Translations under genes and position numbers: made by a program
The notes under the pieces: generated by a model
Seen by the model: only the letters and a program-made list of their open reading frames with translations
Databases searched by the model: none
What the model was told of the DNA's origin: nothing
Part shown: positions 1 to 11,588 of the stretch, one piece after another
How positions within the stretch are numbered: the stretch's first letter is position 1
Layout of the letters: each line of letters starts with the position of its first letter
From: Demequina litorisediminis
Lineage (GTDB): Bacteria > Actinomycetota > Actinomycetes > Actinomycetales > Demequinaceae
Length of the DNA: 64,000 nt
Direction: 5' to 3'
Assembly (NCBI RefSeq): GCF_030161615.1
Contig: NZ_BSUN01000001.1
Location: 558,001-622,000 of the forward strand

Positions 1-434
1 ACGGTCGTGAAGAACACGCAGATGGCGGCGAGGGCTGCTGCGGTCTGCGACGGCTCGCCCGCCGCGGGAACCCCGAGGATGAGCAGCAGCAGGGGGCCGA
101 TCGCCACCACGGGGATGCAGTAGGACACCACCGCGAGCCTGCATCACGACGCCTTCAAGGCGAGGCACCACGAGCACGAGTGCCGCCAAGATGAGGGCAA
201 GTCCGCAGCCCCAGAGGTAGCCTTGCGCCGCCTCGCGCACGGTGATGGAGAAGTTGTTCCAGTAGAAGGCTCCAGCCGGACTCCGCGAAGGCTGCTGAAC
301 ACCTGCGGCGGCGTGGGAATGCCTGCGGCGTCTCCCTTCGTGGCCTGGGCCGATGCACCGATGACCCACCACAGGCCCACCAGCGTCACGGCGCCGGCGA
401 GCGAGGAGGCCCACGCGGGGAGCGGGCGCACCAT
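1..434 (-). CDS. ABC importer permease, nitrate/sulfonate/taurine type (3' end outside window)
   Basis: This is the membrane channel of a TauC/SsuC-type importer, partner of the ATPase and binding lipoprotein encoded upstream (434-2390). Only about 145 N-terminal residues lie in the window; the gene runs off base 1. A membrane segment is visible near residues 9-27, with further hydrophobic stretches around residues 90-140. The ATG at 434 overlaps the ATPase stop (TGATG), indicating translational coupling. The frame is broken by one-base insertions at former AGCT sites 289, 267 and 136; removing them gives one continuous protein. The substrate is unknown. The purine-degradation genes next door suggest a purine or ureide, which is inference only. 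Confidence 0.85.
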
Positions 435-1256
435 CAGTCCTCCTCGGCGGCGGCGCCCCCTGCCCCGAAGAGCAGGTCTGACGCGTGGTCCACGTAGGCA
501 TGGAACTCGGGAGTGCGCTGAATCTCGGGCGTCCTGGGGCGCGGAAGATCGATGTCGATGATCTCCTTGACGCGGCCGGGCCGGGGACTCATGACGGCCA
601 CCTGGTCGGCGAGGAAGATCGCCTCGGTGATGCCATGCGTCACGAGCAAGGTGGTGGCTGGCTTGGCCGCGAGGATGCGCATCAGTTCGAGGTTGAGCCT
701 TCTGGCGCGTCATGTCGTCGAGCGCGCCGAAGGGCTCGTCGAGCAGAAGGACGGACGGCTTGAGCACCAGGGACCTGGCGATCGACACGCGCTGTCGCAT
801 GCCACCGGACAGGTGCGCGGGCTTGGCCTTCTCGAAGCCGTTGAGGCCCACCAACGAGATGAGTTCGGCGATGTAGTCGTCATCGACGGCGACGCCTGCC
901 ACCTCGAAGGGGAGCCGAATGTTCTTGTAGACGGACCGCCACGGCAGGAGCGCCGAGTCCTGGAACGCGATGCCCAGTTCGTTGTACGCGCGCAGGTCCT
1001 CAGGCGTACGTCCGTCGACGCGAATGGTGCCGCTCGTCGGCTCCTCAAGCCCCGCAAGGATGCGCAGGATGGTCGATTTGCCGCAGCCAGAGGGACCCAA
1101 GAGCGCGAGCAGCGAGCCCTGCGCCGTCTGAATGTGGGCGTCCTGGAGCGCTGTGACCGACCCGGTGCGAGTGGTGAAGACCTTGGTCAGACCGTCGATG
1201 TGCAGGCCGGTGCCCAGGGTCTCGCCCTGGACACCGGCCGCGGTGGTGCTTGTCAT
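434..1256 (-). CDS. ABC importer ATP-binding protein, SsuB/TauB type
   Basis: This cytoplasmic ATPase energises the adjacent permease. In the restored 273-residue protein, the Walker A motif GPSGCGKST lies near residues 53-61, the signature LSGGMRQR near 150, Walker [14 protein letters not shown] near 170, and the switch histidine in THGITEA near 205. These are diagnostic of the nitrate/taurine/sulfonate importer ATPases. One insertion at the AGCT site 696 splits the frame just after Walker B (DDMTRQK), so a raw translation loses the H-loop. The gene lies between the binding protein (1276-2390) and the permease and overlaps the permease start. The start at 1256 (ATG) follows the binding-protein stop by about 20 bases. 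Confidence 0.9.
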
Positions 1257-1275
1257 CGTGTGAAGCAGTCCCAGA

Positions 1276-2390
1276 TCAGCCCGCGTAGGCGACCAGGTCG
1301 GGGTTCTCTGCGTACACCTCGTCCAGCAGCGTCATGTCGAACAGCCTGGTCGGCGGTGATCTCGATGCCGGCGCCAGCGAGCGAGGCGACGGTCTCGGTC
1401 TGGAGCTCCTCGGAGATCGTGAACAGGCCGTTGGCGGCCGTCTCGTCGGAGACCACCAGGCTCCTCGGCCTGGACGGTGGCACCCTCTGCCGAGACCTCG
1501 GGGTCGAGGCCCAGGTCGGCCCCGTACTCCTCCACGGCGAGGCGTGAACCCTCAGCGGGGTCGTTGACGGCGTCGGTCCAACCCTTGATCTCCGCGACGA
1601 GGAAGGCCTTGAGCTTCTCGCGCTCGTTCGCGATCGAGTCGTCCGTGACCGAGAAAGTCTCCGCGACGAATGGCAGTCCGTTGTCCGCGAACGGCAGGTT
1701 GGTGACCTCGTGACCCTCAGCCTGGAGGATCAGCGACTCGTTGGTCAGGTAGGCGATGAAGCCATCGACCTCGCCGGAAACCAGCGGCGCGGGGTCGTAC
1801 TGGACCGGGACAATCTCCACGTCATCCTCGGTAAGACCGTTGGCGGCCAGCAGCGCGAGGAACAGCGCCGTGTTGGAGTCCTGCACGCCGATCTTCTTGC
1901 CGATCATGTCCTCGGGCGTGGCGATGTTGCCGCCGTCCGCAAGCGACAGGACCGTGAACGGGTTCTTCTGGTAGGTGGCGCCGATGATCTTCAGCGGCGC
2001 ACCCTCGTTGCCGATGCCCGAGCCGATGGAGACCGCGTCGGACAGCGCCACATCGGCCTGACCGGAGACCAGTTCCGCGACGCCGGTGGACGGGCCAGGG
2101 GTGAGGCTCACCGTCTCGAATCCCGCCTCCGCGTAGTAGCCCTGCGAGTCCGCGAAGAACTCACCGGAGAACTCCTCGTTCTTGATCCACGACAGCCGAA
2201 CGGCGATGTCGCCGAACGACTCGACGGCAGCCTCAGCGGACGTGTCAGGAGCGGCAGAGTCCGACGACGTGGGCTCCTCCTCCGCTGAACCCGACGCACA
2301 AGCGGCAAGCGTCAGTGCGGCGACGGCGGCCGTGGCGGCGAGCAGTGCTCGCTTGGCGGTTGACCCAGGGGTCAGGACGTTCGGGGACAT
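1276..2390 (-). CDS. ABC importer substrate-binding lipoprotein, NMT1/SsuA-like
   Basis: This is the extracytoplasmic solute receptor of the importer. The 370-residue protein starts at the ATG at 2390 and has a basic, then hydrophobic leader. Its lipobox is LAAC, with Cys31 as the lipidated residue, followed by a Ser/Glu-rich linker. The body has the NMT1/THI5-like pattern of family members that bind taurine, nitrate or pyrimidine precursors (a VRLSWIKN strand and a GQADVALSD loop). Two AGCT insertions (1458 and 1343) break the C-terminal part. It is the first gene of the three-gene operon, is transcribed divergently from xanthine dehydrogenase, and shares a 275-bp promoter region with it. 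That context suggests purine-related uptake, unproven. Confidence 0.85.
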
Positions 2391-2466
2391 ACGGTTTCTC
2401 CTTCGTGCCAGGGGACGCCCGCAGGGAGGGATCCCCGCGGGCGGTGGCTCCCTCGCCATCGTGTGG

Positions 2467-2492
2467 GCGGCGCTCCCCCTCAGGAGCGCCGC
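2467..2492. promoter_or_regulatory. Perfect 10-bp inverted repeat in divergent promoter region
   Basis: GCGGCGCTCC and GGAGCGCCGC flank a 6-base loop. It sits about 75 bases upstream of the binding-protein start, in the 275-bp region between the importer operon and the xanthine dehydrogenase genes. It could be a leader hairpin or an operator. No T-run follows on either strand, so it is not an obvious terminator. Confidence 0.4.
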
Positions 2493-2665
2493 TGGGCGAG
2501 ACGCTAATCACCAGGCGTTTCGTCGGAAGTGCCCGGCGTGTTTCCGGTCCGTAAATTTCACGCGCTTTGGTCAAGCGCCGTGAGAACGCCGTGGCAGATT
2601 GGCGTTCCAGGCTGCCGATGCGGCGGCCACCTGAGACGCTCGTACCAGGCAGGAGGGAGGCAGCG

Positions 2666-3467
2666 ATGGACCTCGTGGCCGTCCGCACGATGAGGGTGGC
2701 GCACTCACGCTCCGATCTCGTCCTCGCCCCCGGCGAGGAGTTCATGGCGGGCGCGACCTGGCTGTACTCCGAGTCCCAGCCTGATGTCACCGGCCTCGTC
2801 GACCTCTCAGCCATGGGCTGGGCGGGCATCGCCTCGGAGCCCGATGGCTCCCTCACGGTGGGATCGATGACCACCATCGCAGCCCTCGCCGAGTGGGGCG
2901 ACGCGGCAATGGTGGGCGCTTCGCCGCTGTTCCGCCAGTGCGCCGAGTCCCTCCTGGCGTCGTTCAAGGTGCAGACCTCTGCGACCGTGGGTGGGAACAT
3001 CGCCCGGTCCTTCGCGGCGGGCGCCATGATCGCCCTCGGAGCGACACTCGACGCGACGGCAGAGGTCTGGGGGCCGTCCGGGACCGACATCGTTCCCGTG
3101 AGCGCCATCCCCGCGGGCAACGGTCTGTCCTCCCTCAAGCGCGGGGAGGCCATCCGTGCTGTCACCTTTCCGGCCGCAGCGCTCGCGAGCCACACCGCGC
3201 ATCGGCGCATCGCCTTGGCCGAGCACGGCAGATCCGGGGCACTCCTGACGGGCAGGCGCGACGCGGACGGCTCCTGCGTGCTGGTCATCACCGCCGCCAC
3301 CGCGACGCCCGTGGTCCTCCGCTACGCCACGGTGCCGACGCCCGATGAGGTGGTGGCCGCCGCCCTCGCCGCCACCGGCTACTACTCCGACGCCTTGGGC
3401 ACCGGGGACTGGCGGCGGGCCGTCTCGGCCACACTGCTGGCCGAGGTCGCGGAGGAGCCTGGCATGA
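2666..3467 (+). CDS. Xanthine dehydrogenase FAD-binding subunit (CoxM/XdhB-like)
   Basis: This is the FAD subunit of a molybdenum hydroxylase that passes electrons from the iron-sulfur clusters to NAD. The restored protein has 266 residues. It starts at an ATG with an AGGAGG-type ribosome site upstream (rejecting an ATG at 2567 without one). FAD_binding_5 features are visible: an FMAGAT loop near residue 27 and the TVGGNIA motif near 108. The raw frame reads through into the next gene because of an insertion at the AGCT site 3456. Restored, the protein ends in EEVAEELA-type sequence at a TGA that overlaps the next ATG (ATGA). The apparent FAD-FeS-Mo triple fusion is therefore an artefact. Confidence 0.85.
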
Positions 3468-6297
3468 CGTACTCCGTCAACGGCGCCCCCGTTCCTGGCG
3501 ACCCCGCACCCGGCCAATGTCTCCGGACGTTCCTGCGCGAAGCCGGCCATGTCGAGGTCAAGAAGGGTTGCGACTCGGGAGACTGCGGCGCGTGTTCTGT
3601 CCTCATCGACGGACAGGCGGTCCACTCGTGCATCACACCCGCCCAGCGCGCGCGGGGGCGCGAGGTGACCACGGCCGCCGGCCTCGCGCCCGCGGGTGAG
3701 TTAGCGCCGGTGCAGGAGGCGCTCGCGGATCACTTTGGGTTCCAGTGCGGCTTCTGCACGCCCGGCATGGCGGTGACGGCCTCGACGCTTGACGCCGCGA
3801 CCGTGGCAGACCCCGCCGCACTCGCGAAGGCGATGCGCGGCAACCTCTGCCGCTGCACCGGCTACCGCCCCATCCGCGAGGCGATCACGCATGCCGTCTG
3901 CGGTACGGCCGAAGGATGTGGCGGGTGCACCCGCACCCTCGCCAGGCCAGAAGCATCGGCCGCGCCGGCGACGAGCGGGCCTGGCGTCGGGGCGACCGTC
4001 ACTCACCCGGCCGCCGACAGGATCGTCGCGGGACACGAGCCCTTCACCTTCGACGAGATGCCCGCGGGAACCGCGCACCTGGCCGTCCTCGGCTCCCCTC
4101 ATGCTCATGCGCGCGTGGTCGCCATCGACGCCAGCGCCGCCCTCGCCATGGACGGCGTGCTCGCGGTCCTCACGCACGCGGACTCCCCCGACGTGTGGTT
4201 CTCCACGGGCAGGCACGAGCACCGCGAGGACGACCCCGACGACACCCGCGTGATCGACGACACCATGCGCTTCGTGGGTCAACGCGTCGCCGTCGTGGTC
4301 GCCGAAACCAAGCGACTCGCCGATCTCGCCGTCGACGCCATCCGCGTCGACTACGACGTCCTGCCGCACGTCCTCGACCCCGAAGCGGCGCGCTCCCCTG
4401 GCGCGCCGGTCCTTCACCCGCACCGCACCCCCGCCGACCGCGTGGCCGACGCGAACCGCAACGTGGTCGCGTCCGCGCACGACGCCACCGGCGACGTGGA
4501 GGCGGCCCTCGCCGCGTCCGCCGTCACGGCATCGGGCACCTGGCAGACCGCGCGCGTCACCCACGGGCAAATCGAAACCCACGGCGCCGTGGCGTGGGTG
4601 GCGGACGATGGCCGCCTGACGCTGCGCACGAGTTCGCAGGTGCCATTCCTCGTGCGCAACGAGCCTGGCGCACGTGCTCGGGATGGAGCGCGCCAAGGTG
4701 CGCGTGTTCACGGCACGCGTGGGCGGAGGGTTCGGCGGCAAGCAGGAGATGTTCTGCGAGGACATCGTCGCGCTCGCGACGCTGCGCACCGGCCGGCCCG
4801 TGGCCTATGAGATGACGCGCGAAGAGGAGTTCATCCGCACCTCCGTGCGCCACCCCTTCAGGGTCGCGGTGCGGGCGGGCGCCGACGGCGACGGGCGCCT
4901 CACCGCCCTGCACCTCGACGTCCTGAGCGATACGGGCGCGTATGGCAACCACGCCATCGGTGTGATGTTCCATGGCTGTTCGGAGTCCATCGCCGTGTAC
5001 CGCGCGCCGGTCAAGCGGCTCGATGCCGAAGCGGTCTACACGAACAACGTCCCCTCGGGCGCGTTCAGGGGCTACGGACTGGGCCAGGTGATCTTTGCGA
5101 TCGAGTCCGTGCTTGATGACCTCGCTCTCCAGCCTGAATCTCGATCCCTTCGAGATGCGACGACTCAACGCGGTGCGGCCAGGAGACGACTTCATCGTGG
5201 CCGGAGCGCCAGAGGAGGACCTGAAGTTTGGGTCCTACGGCCTCGACGAATGCCTCGACCTCGCCCGCGAGACCCTTGCGGGCCCGGACGATGTCGCGCC
5301 GCCCGCCGGCTGGGACATCGGTGAGGGCATGGCCGCCTCCATGATCGCGACGCTGCCGCCGCGCGGGCATCGGTCGGTCGCCGCCGTGGGCCTCGGGCCC
5401 GATGGCGTGTTCCAGGTGCGCTCGGGCACCGCGGAGTTCGGCAATGGCACCACCACCGTGCACCGGCAGGTGGTGTCCGAGGTCTTCGGCGTGCCGTGGT
5501 CCCGCATCGCCTTGGTGCACGCCGACACCGACGCCGTGCGTCACGACACGGGAGCCTTTGGTTCGACGGGCATCGTGGTGGCCTCCAAGGCACTTCACGC
5601 CTCCTGCGTGGCACTGCAGGACGTGCTCGTGACCGCCGGCGCATCGGTGCTCGGCATCGCGCCCGAGGCATGTTCCTGGACTCCCGATGGAGTGACGGGA
5701 GGCGGTCGCACCGCGACGGTTGCCGAGGTCCTCGCCGCCGCAGACCCCTCCGTGATGCGGGGAGACAGCGCCTGGTGCGAGACCGAGCTCGACCAACGCG
5801 AACGCTCGGTCGCCTTCAACGTGCAGGCTTTCAGGGTCGCAGTGCGGCGCGCCACGGGTGAGGTGCGCATCCTCAAGTCGGTACAGACCGCCGATGCCGG
5901 TGTGGTCATCAACCCCGAGCAGTGCCGGGGCCAGATCGAGGGCGGCGTCGCCCAAGGCATCGGCTCCGCGCTGTACGAGGAGGTGCTGATCGCGCCGGAC
6001 GGTTCCGTGTCCAATCCCGCATTCCGTCAGTACCGCATCCCGCAGATGGCCGACGTGCCGCGCACGCACGTGTTGTTCGCGACCACCTCGGACGCCCTCG
6101 GACCGTACGGTGCGAAGTCGATGTCAGAGTCGCCGTACAACCCCGTGGCGCCGGCGCTCGCCAACGCGATCCGGCGTGCGGTGGGGGTGCGCCCCTTCAC
6201 ATTGCCGATGACCCGCGACCGCGTGTGGCGAATGCTGCAGAGGCGACGCGGCGTCGCTAGCCGCGAGCGTGGATGGTCGCGGAGGTGCGCTCGCTGA
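3464..6297 (+). CDS. Xanthine dehydrogenase, fused [2Fe-2S] and molybdopterin-binding subunit
   Basis: This is the catalytic chain of a xanthine-dehydrogenase-family enzyme (hypoxanthine/xanthine to urate), 943 residues after repair. Residues 1-160 carry two [2Fe-2S] domains: a plant-type cluster CDSGDCGAC plus a distal Cys, then CGFC and NLCRCTGYRP. Molybdopterin domains follow, with HAHARV near 220, GGGFGGKQ near 420, GAFRGYG near 530 and GGVAQGIGSALYEE near 825. AGCT insertions at 4662 and 5131 split the raw frame into three pieces. The 3' end overlaps the convergent xdhC by 41 bases. XdhC, allantoinase and uricase next to it support a role on purines, although the substrate pocket was not modelled. 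Confidence 0.88.
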
Positions 6298-7228
6298 GGT
6301 GGCCGCCGTGGCGGCCATGCGCATCGGCGACAATCTGCGCCACGATCGACACGGCGGTCTGCGCGGGCGACGCTCCCCCGAGGTCCAACCCGATAGGGCT
6401 GCGCAGACGCTCAAGCGACTCCTGCGGAACGCCCGCATCGCGCAACAACTCGCGCCGGCGCGCATCCGTGCGCCGCGACCCCATCGCGCCCACGAACCCG
6501 GCGTCGCTGGCGAGCGCAGCCACGAGCGCGGGAATGTCGAAACGCTCCTCATGCGTCAAGACGCAGATCACGTCGCGAGGCCCGATGCTCTCGTTCGCCA
6601 CATAGTCACCCGGCCACGCGCGAACCACCTCATGCGCATCGGGGTGCCGACGCTCCGTCGCGAAAGCGGGGCGTGCGTCCACGACCGTGATCCGATAGCC
6701 CAGCGGCCGCGCCGCGGTGGCAAGCGCCGAGGCGAAGTCCACCGCGCCCACGATGATCAGTCGCGGCGCAGTCTCGCGCCGGATCCGAAGCGTCCCCGCC
6801 CGCGCCTCCCCGGCATCGGCCGGGCGGACCTCGCCGGAGGCCAGGTCGATGTCGAGCGCCGCCTCCTCGCCGCGAGCGGCGAGGGCGAGTTGGGAACGCA
6901 CCGCAGCATCGGCCGGGTCAAGCACCGAGGCGACCACGCCCAGGTGCCCGCCGCAGGCTAGGCCCGCCGCCAACGCATCGTCATCGGAGAGGCCCAAGTC
7001 CGTGGAGGCGACACCGAGCGAGCCCGCGAGCGCGGCCAGCGCAAGCTCGTACGCCTCAGACTCGACGCAGCCACCGGAGATCGCTCCGATCACGTCGCCG
7101 GCCTCATCGACCGCCATCGCGGACCCGACCGTGCGCGGTGCGGAACCGTGAACGGCCGCGACCGTGACGACTCCCACACGGTGCCCGCGCCCCAGCGAGA
7201 GCTCGAGTTCGGTCGCGATGTCCAGCAT
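6257..7228 (-). CDS. xdhC: XdhC-family molybdenum cofactor insertion/maturation protein
   Basis: The 323-residue protein belongs to the XdhC/CoxI family, which binds molybdenum cofactor, promotes its sulfuration and delivers it to xanthine dehydrogenase. The N-terminal domain has the ISGGCVES motif near residue 50. The C-terminal Rossmann domain has LIIVGAVDFA near 155, VVDARPAF near 180 and the FVGAMGSRR motif near 245. It is convergent with the xanthine dehydrogenase large subunit, overlapping it by 41 bases. Its two AGCT sites (7025 and 7200) are unaltered, so the frame is clean. Confidence 0.9.
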   Translation of the reverse strand: MLDIATELELSLGRGHRVGVVTVAAVHGSAPRTVGSAMAVDEAGDVIGAISGGCVESEAYELALAALAGSLGVASTDLGLSDDDALAAGLACGGHLGVVASVLDPADAAVRSQLALAARGEEAALDIDLASGEVRPADAGEARAGTLRIRRETAPRLIIVGAVDFASALATAARPLGYRITVVDARPAFATERRHPDAHEVVRAWPGDYVANESIGPRDVICVLTHEERFDIPALVAALASDAGFVGAMGSRRTDARRRELLRDAGVPQESLERLRSPIGLDLGGASPAQTAVSIVAQIVADAHGRHGGHLSERTSATIHARG

Positions 7229-7323
7229 GAGCCGACTGTACGGCTGATGTGTTTCGGCGGCATTGCCGTTCTCGCCATCCGCTCGACACGCGCCCGCAAC
7301 ACGTTGTCCCTAGTGTCGGAGCC

Positions 7324-8662
7324 ATGACGGAGATCGACCTGGTGGTGCGGGCACAACGCACGCTGATCGGCGACGAATGGCACAGCGCGGCCGTCGCCGT
7401 GCGCGCAGGGCTCATCGTCTCCGTCGCGGGGTTTGACGCGGAGATCGATGCCCGCGACGACGTGACACTCGCCGACGACGAGGTCCTCCTGCCCGGCGTG
7501 GTCGACACGCACGTCCACGTCAACGAACCCGGCCGTACCGAGTGGGAGGGCTTCACCTCCGCCACCCTTGCGGCCGCCGCGGGCGGGACCACGACCGTCA
7601 TCGACATGCCACTCAACTCGATCCCGCCGACCACCACCGTCGAGGCCTTGCTGCTCAAGCGCGCCGCGGCTACGCCTCAGGTCTCCGTGGATGTCGGATT
7701 CTGGGGCGGCGCCATCCCCTCCTCGCTCGGGCACCTGCGCGAACTCCACGACGCGGGGGTCTTTGGCTTCAAGTGTTTCCTGTCGCCCTCCGGGGTCGAC
7801 GAGTTCCCCCATCTCACCCGTCCGCAACTGTTCGAGGCGGCGCGCGAAATCGCCTCCTTCGACGGACTTCTGATTGTTCACGCGGAGGACCCCGGAGCGC
7901 TGCTTCCCCACGGTGGCGGCACCCACTACGACGACTTCGTCGCCTCACGGCCCGATGCGGCCGAGACGAGCGCCATCGACTCGGTCATCGAGGCCTCCCG
8001 CGCTACCGGCTGCCGCGTCCACATTCTGCACTTGTCATCCGCGGCGGCGCTGCCCTCGATTCGTGCTGCGAAGCGCGCCGGCGTGCGACTCACCGTCGAG
8101 ACGTGCCCGCATTACCTCACCTTTGACGCCGCCTCCATCCCCGACGGCGCCACCCAGTACAAGTGCTGCCCGCCCGTGCGGGACGCCGCCAACCGGGAGG
8201 CGTTGTGGGAGGCATTGGTCGACGGCACCATCGACCTGGTCGCCTCCGATCATTCGCCCGCGACCGTCGAGCCTGAAGGTGGGCGCGGACGGAGATTGGG
8301 CGCGTGCGTGGGGAGGCATCTCTGGCGTCCAGGTGATGCTTGCCGCCGTCGCTAGCGGCGCCCATGCTCGGGACATCCGACTCGCCGATGCCGCCGCGTG
8401 GGTCACCCAGAGGCCCGCCGCCTTCGCAGGACTCACCGACAAGGGATCCATCGCCGTGGGCAAGCGCGGCGACCTCGTCGCCTTCGCTCCCACGGAACGC
8501 TGGACAGTCCACGCCTCGGACCTGTCGCATCGCAACCCCGTGAGCGCGTTCGACGGCCACGAACTCACCGGCAGGGTGCGCCGCACCTGGCTGGCAGGCG
8601 CCCAGATCTTCCCGTCGCGAGCCCCCGCTCGACGCACGGGCCGGCTGATCGAGCGGCGCTAG
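7324..8662 (+). CDS. allB: Allantoinase
   Basis: This amidohydrolase opens the hydantoin ring of allantoin to give allantoate. The repaired protein has 445 residues, normal for AllB/PucH. The metal-binding motif PGVVDTHVHVNEPGRTEWEG is near residue 59, with the carboxylated lysine in the FGFKCFLS region near 150, HAED near 185, HILHLSS near 235 and ASDHSP near 310. One AGCT insertion at 8270 breaks the frame just after the SDHSPATVE segment. It is transcribed with uricase 60 bases downstream and diverges from xdhC. Start at the ATG at 7324. Confidence 0.93.
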
Positions 8663-8721
8663 CGCGCCGCATCGGCCACATGGACGCGGGGCGACCCGCA
8701 CGGACACGCAAGGAGGGCCAC

Positions 8722-9630
8722 ATGGCCATCACCCTCGGACCTCATCAGTACGGCAAGGCGGAGAACCGCATCGTGCGGATCGTGCGCGACACCGCCCGGC
8801 ACGAGATCACCGACGTCAACGTGTCCACGTGCCTGCGCGGCGGCTTTGACGACGCTCACCTCACCGGCGACCAGGCGACCGTGCTGCCCACCGACACCCA
8901 GAAACAGACCGCGTACGCCTACGCCAAGACGGTGGGGCTCAACCCCATCGAGGACTACGCGCTGGCGCTCGCACGCCACTTCGTCGACGACGTGGAGCCC
9001 GTGACCGGCGCCCGCATCGAGATCGAGGAGTTCGCCTGGGAGCGGGTAATCGTCGATGGCACGAGCCATGACCACACCTGGGCGCGGACCGGGCGCGAGG
9101 TGCGCACCGCCGCGGTGACGGTCGACGGCGCGGGCGAGGATCGCATCGAGCACGTGATCCAAGGGCTCAAGGACCTCACCCTCCTGAAGTCGACAGGGTC
9201 CGAGTTCCACGGCTTCCTGCAGGACGAGTACACCGTCCTCGCCCCGACGGACGACCGCATCATGGCCACGTCGCTAGTGGCGTCATGGCGCCTGGCGCCC
9301 GGCACAGGCGAGGACTGGAACGCGCTGTACGCGTCGGTCGCTGGGATTCTCGCGGCGGTGTTTGCCACGCATCACTCGTTGGCGCTGCAGCAGACGCTGT
9401 TCGAGATGGGCCGCGCCGTCCTGGAGGCACACGAGTCCGTCGTGGAGATCCGCCTGTCCGCGCCCAACAAGCACCACTTCGACTACGACCTCGGGCGGTT
9501 CGGGATCGAGAACCGCGGCGAGGTTTTCCACGCCGACGACCGGCCTTACGGGCTGATTCAGGCTTCCGTGGTGCGCGACGAGTTCCCGCCCGCGCCGCTC
9601 GCATGGGAGAAGTACTCCGGGTTGGTGTGA
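8722..9630 (+). CDS. Urate oxidase (uricase)
   Basis: This cofactor-free enzyme oxidises urate to 5-hydroxyisourate, the substrate of the HIU hydrolase encoded at 22520. The 302-residue length is typical. Family signatures are the YGK motif (catalytic Lys near residue 11), the LPTDTQKQTAYA segment with the catalytic Thr near 60, and the C-terminal motif PNKHH near 250. A strong ribosome site (AAGGAGGG) precedes the ATG at 8722. The frame is intact. It follows allantoinase in the same orientation, so the two are probably co-transcribed. Confidence 0.95.
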   Translation: MAITLGPHQYGKAENRIVRIVRDTARHEITDVNVSTCLRGGFDDAHLTGDQATVLPTDTQKQTAYAYAKTVGLNPIEDYALALARHFVDDVEPVTGARIEIEEFAWERVIVDGTSHDHTWARTGREVRTAAVTVDGAGEDRIEHVIQGLKDLTLLKSTGSEFHGFLQDEYTVLAPTDDRIMATSLVASWRLAPGTGEDWNALYASVAGILAAVFATHHSLALQQTLFEMGRAVLEAHESVVEIRLSAPNKHHFDYDLGRFGIENRGEVFHADDRPYGLIQASVVRDEFPPAPLAWEKYSGLV

Positions 9631-9648
9631 CGCGGATACGCTGACGTT

Positions 9649-10489
9649 ATGGCGAGTGTCAGTGTCGTCATTACGGCCTTCAACCAGGGAGAACTCATCG
9701 CGGAGGCGGTGGCGTCCGCGTGGGCGCAGACCTCCACGCCGGCACAGGTCATCGTGGTTGACGACGGCTCGAACGACCCCTCCTCGCTCGACGTGCTCCG
9801 CTCGCTTGACGCGGACGTCATCTCACAACCGAACTCCGGTGTGAGCGTCGCGCGTAACACGGGCTTTGGTGCGGCGACCGCGGACCTCGTCGTGGTTCTC
9901 GACGGCGACGACCGGCTCGCACCCTCCTTCATTGAGGGCACCGCGTCCCTGCTCGACAGCAACCCTGCCATGGTGGCCGCATCGAGCCTGGATGCACCTG
10001 CATGGGGTCGTCGATGCCGTGGTAAAACCGGCCGGCGGCGCCGCAGTCGACTTCCTCGCGCGCAACGCGTGTCCCGCGACGGCGCTGGTGCGCCGGACGG
10101 CCTGGCAACGATGCGGAGGATACGCCGAGGGCATGCGCTCGGGGTTTGAGGACTGGGACTTCTTCCTGACCTTACTCTCGGAGGGCGGCACGATCGGCAT
10201 CGTCCCCGAACCACTGATCGAGTACCGGACCGCGCCTGCCTCCGCGAACATTCGTTCCATGTCCGGCCGGGTCGACCTCTACGGATTGCTCATCGACCGG
10301 CATCGGCCACTTTTTGAGGCCCACATGCGCGATGCCCTGCTCGCCCTCGAGTCGCGAGCGATCCTGGCGAGCGCCCGTGCGGAAGAGTTGATGGTGCGCC
10401 ACCCCGAGGAGCCGATCGGCGATATCTCGTACGGAGACGGCGGCATGGCGTCCGCGGTCCGCATCGCTTCCGCGCGCGCGGCGAGGTAG
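9649..10489 (+). CDS. Glycosyltransferase family 2
   Basis: This is a GT-A fold sugar transferase. The repaired protein has 279 residues. SVVITAFNQ begins the nucleotide-sugar fold at residue 4, VVDDGSND near 37 supplies the first Asp pair, and VVLDGDDR near 85 is the DXD-like metal site. GFEDWDFF near 165 is the ED acceptor/base motif. An AGCT insertion at 9985 shifts the frame after AASS. Acceptor and product are unknown. It follows uricase closely but ends at the strong terminator at 10521, so it may merely share that transcript. Confidence 0.85.
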
Positions 10490-10520
10490 TCCGTCACGCG
10501 ACGCTGACGCCACCTCAGCA

Positions 10521-10557
10521 GCGAGGGCCCCGCACCGTGATGGTGCGGGGCCCTCGC
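10521..10557. terminator. Bidirectional intrinsic terminator
   Basis: A perfect 16-bp stem (GCGAGGGCCCCGCACC) with a 5-base loop GTGAT. It lies between the convergent ends of the glycosyltransferase (+) and nrdF (-). No clear U-tract follows, as is common in high-GC actinobacteria. Confidence 0.8.
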
Positions 10558-10573
10558 GCGTGACGGATGGGGC

Positions 10574-11588
<1,015 letters not shown>

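Noticed and set aside
552..1547. Long antisense ORFs (also in many other genes)
   Set aside because: High-GC third positions make long shadow frames; they lack ribosome sites and family motifs, and overlap well-supported genes.
2567..4810. Xanthine dehydrogenase with unusual FAD-FeS-Mo domain order in one chain
   Set aside because: A single inserted base at 3456 removes the FAD-subunit stop; the separate FAD gene ends with an ATGA overlap.
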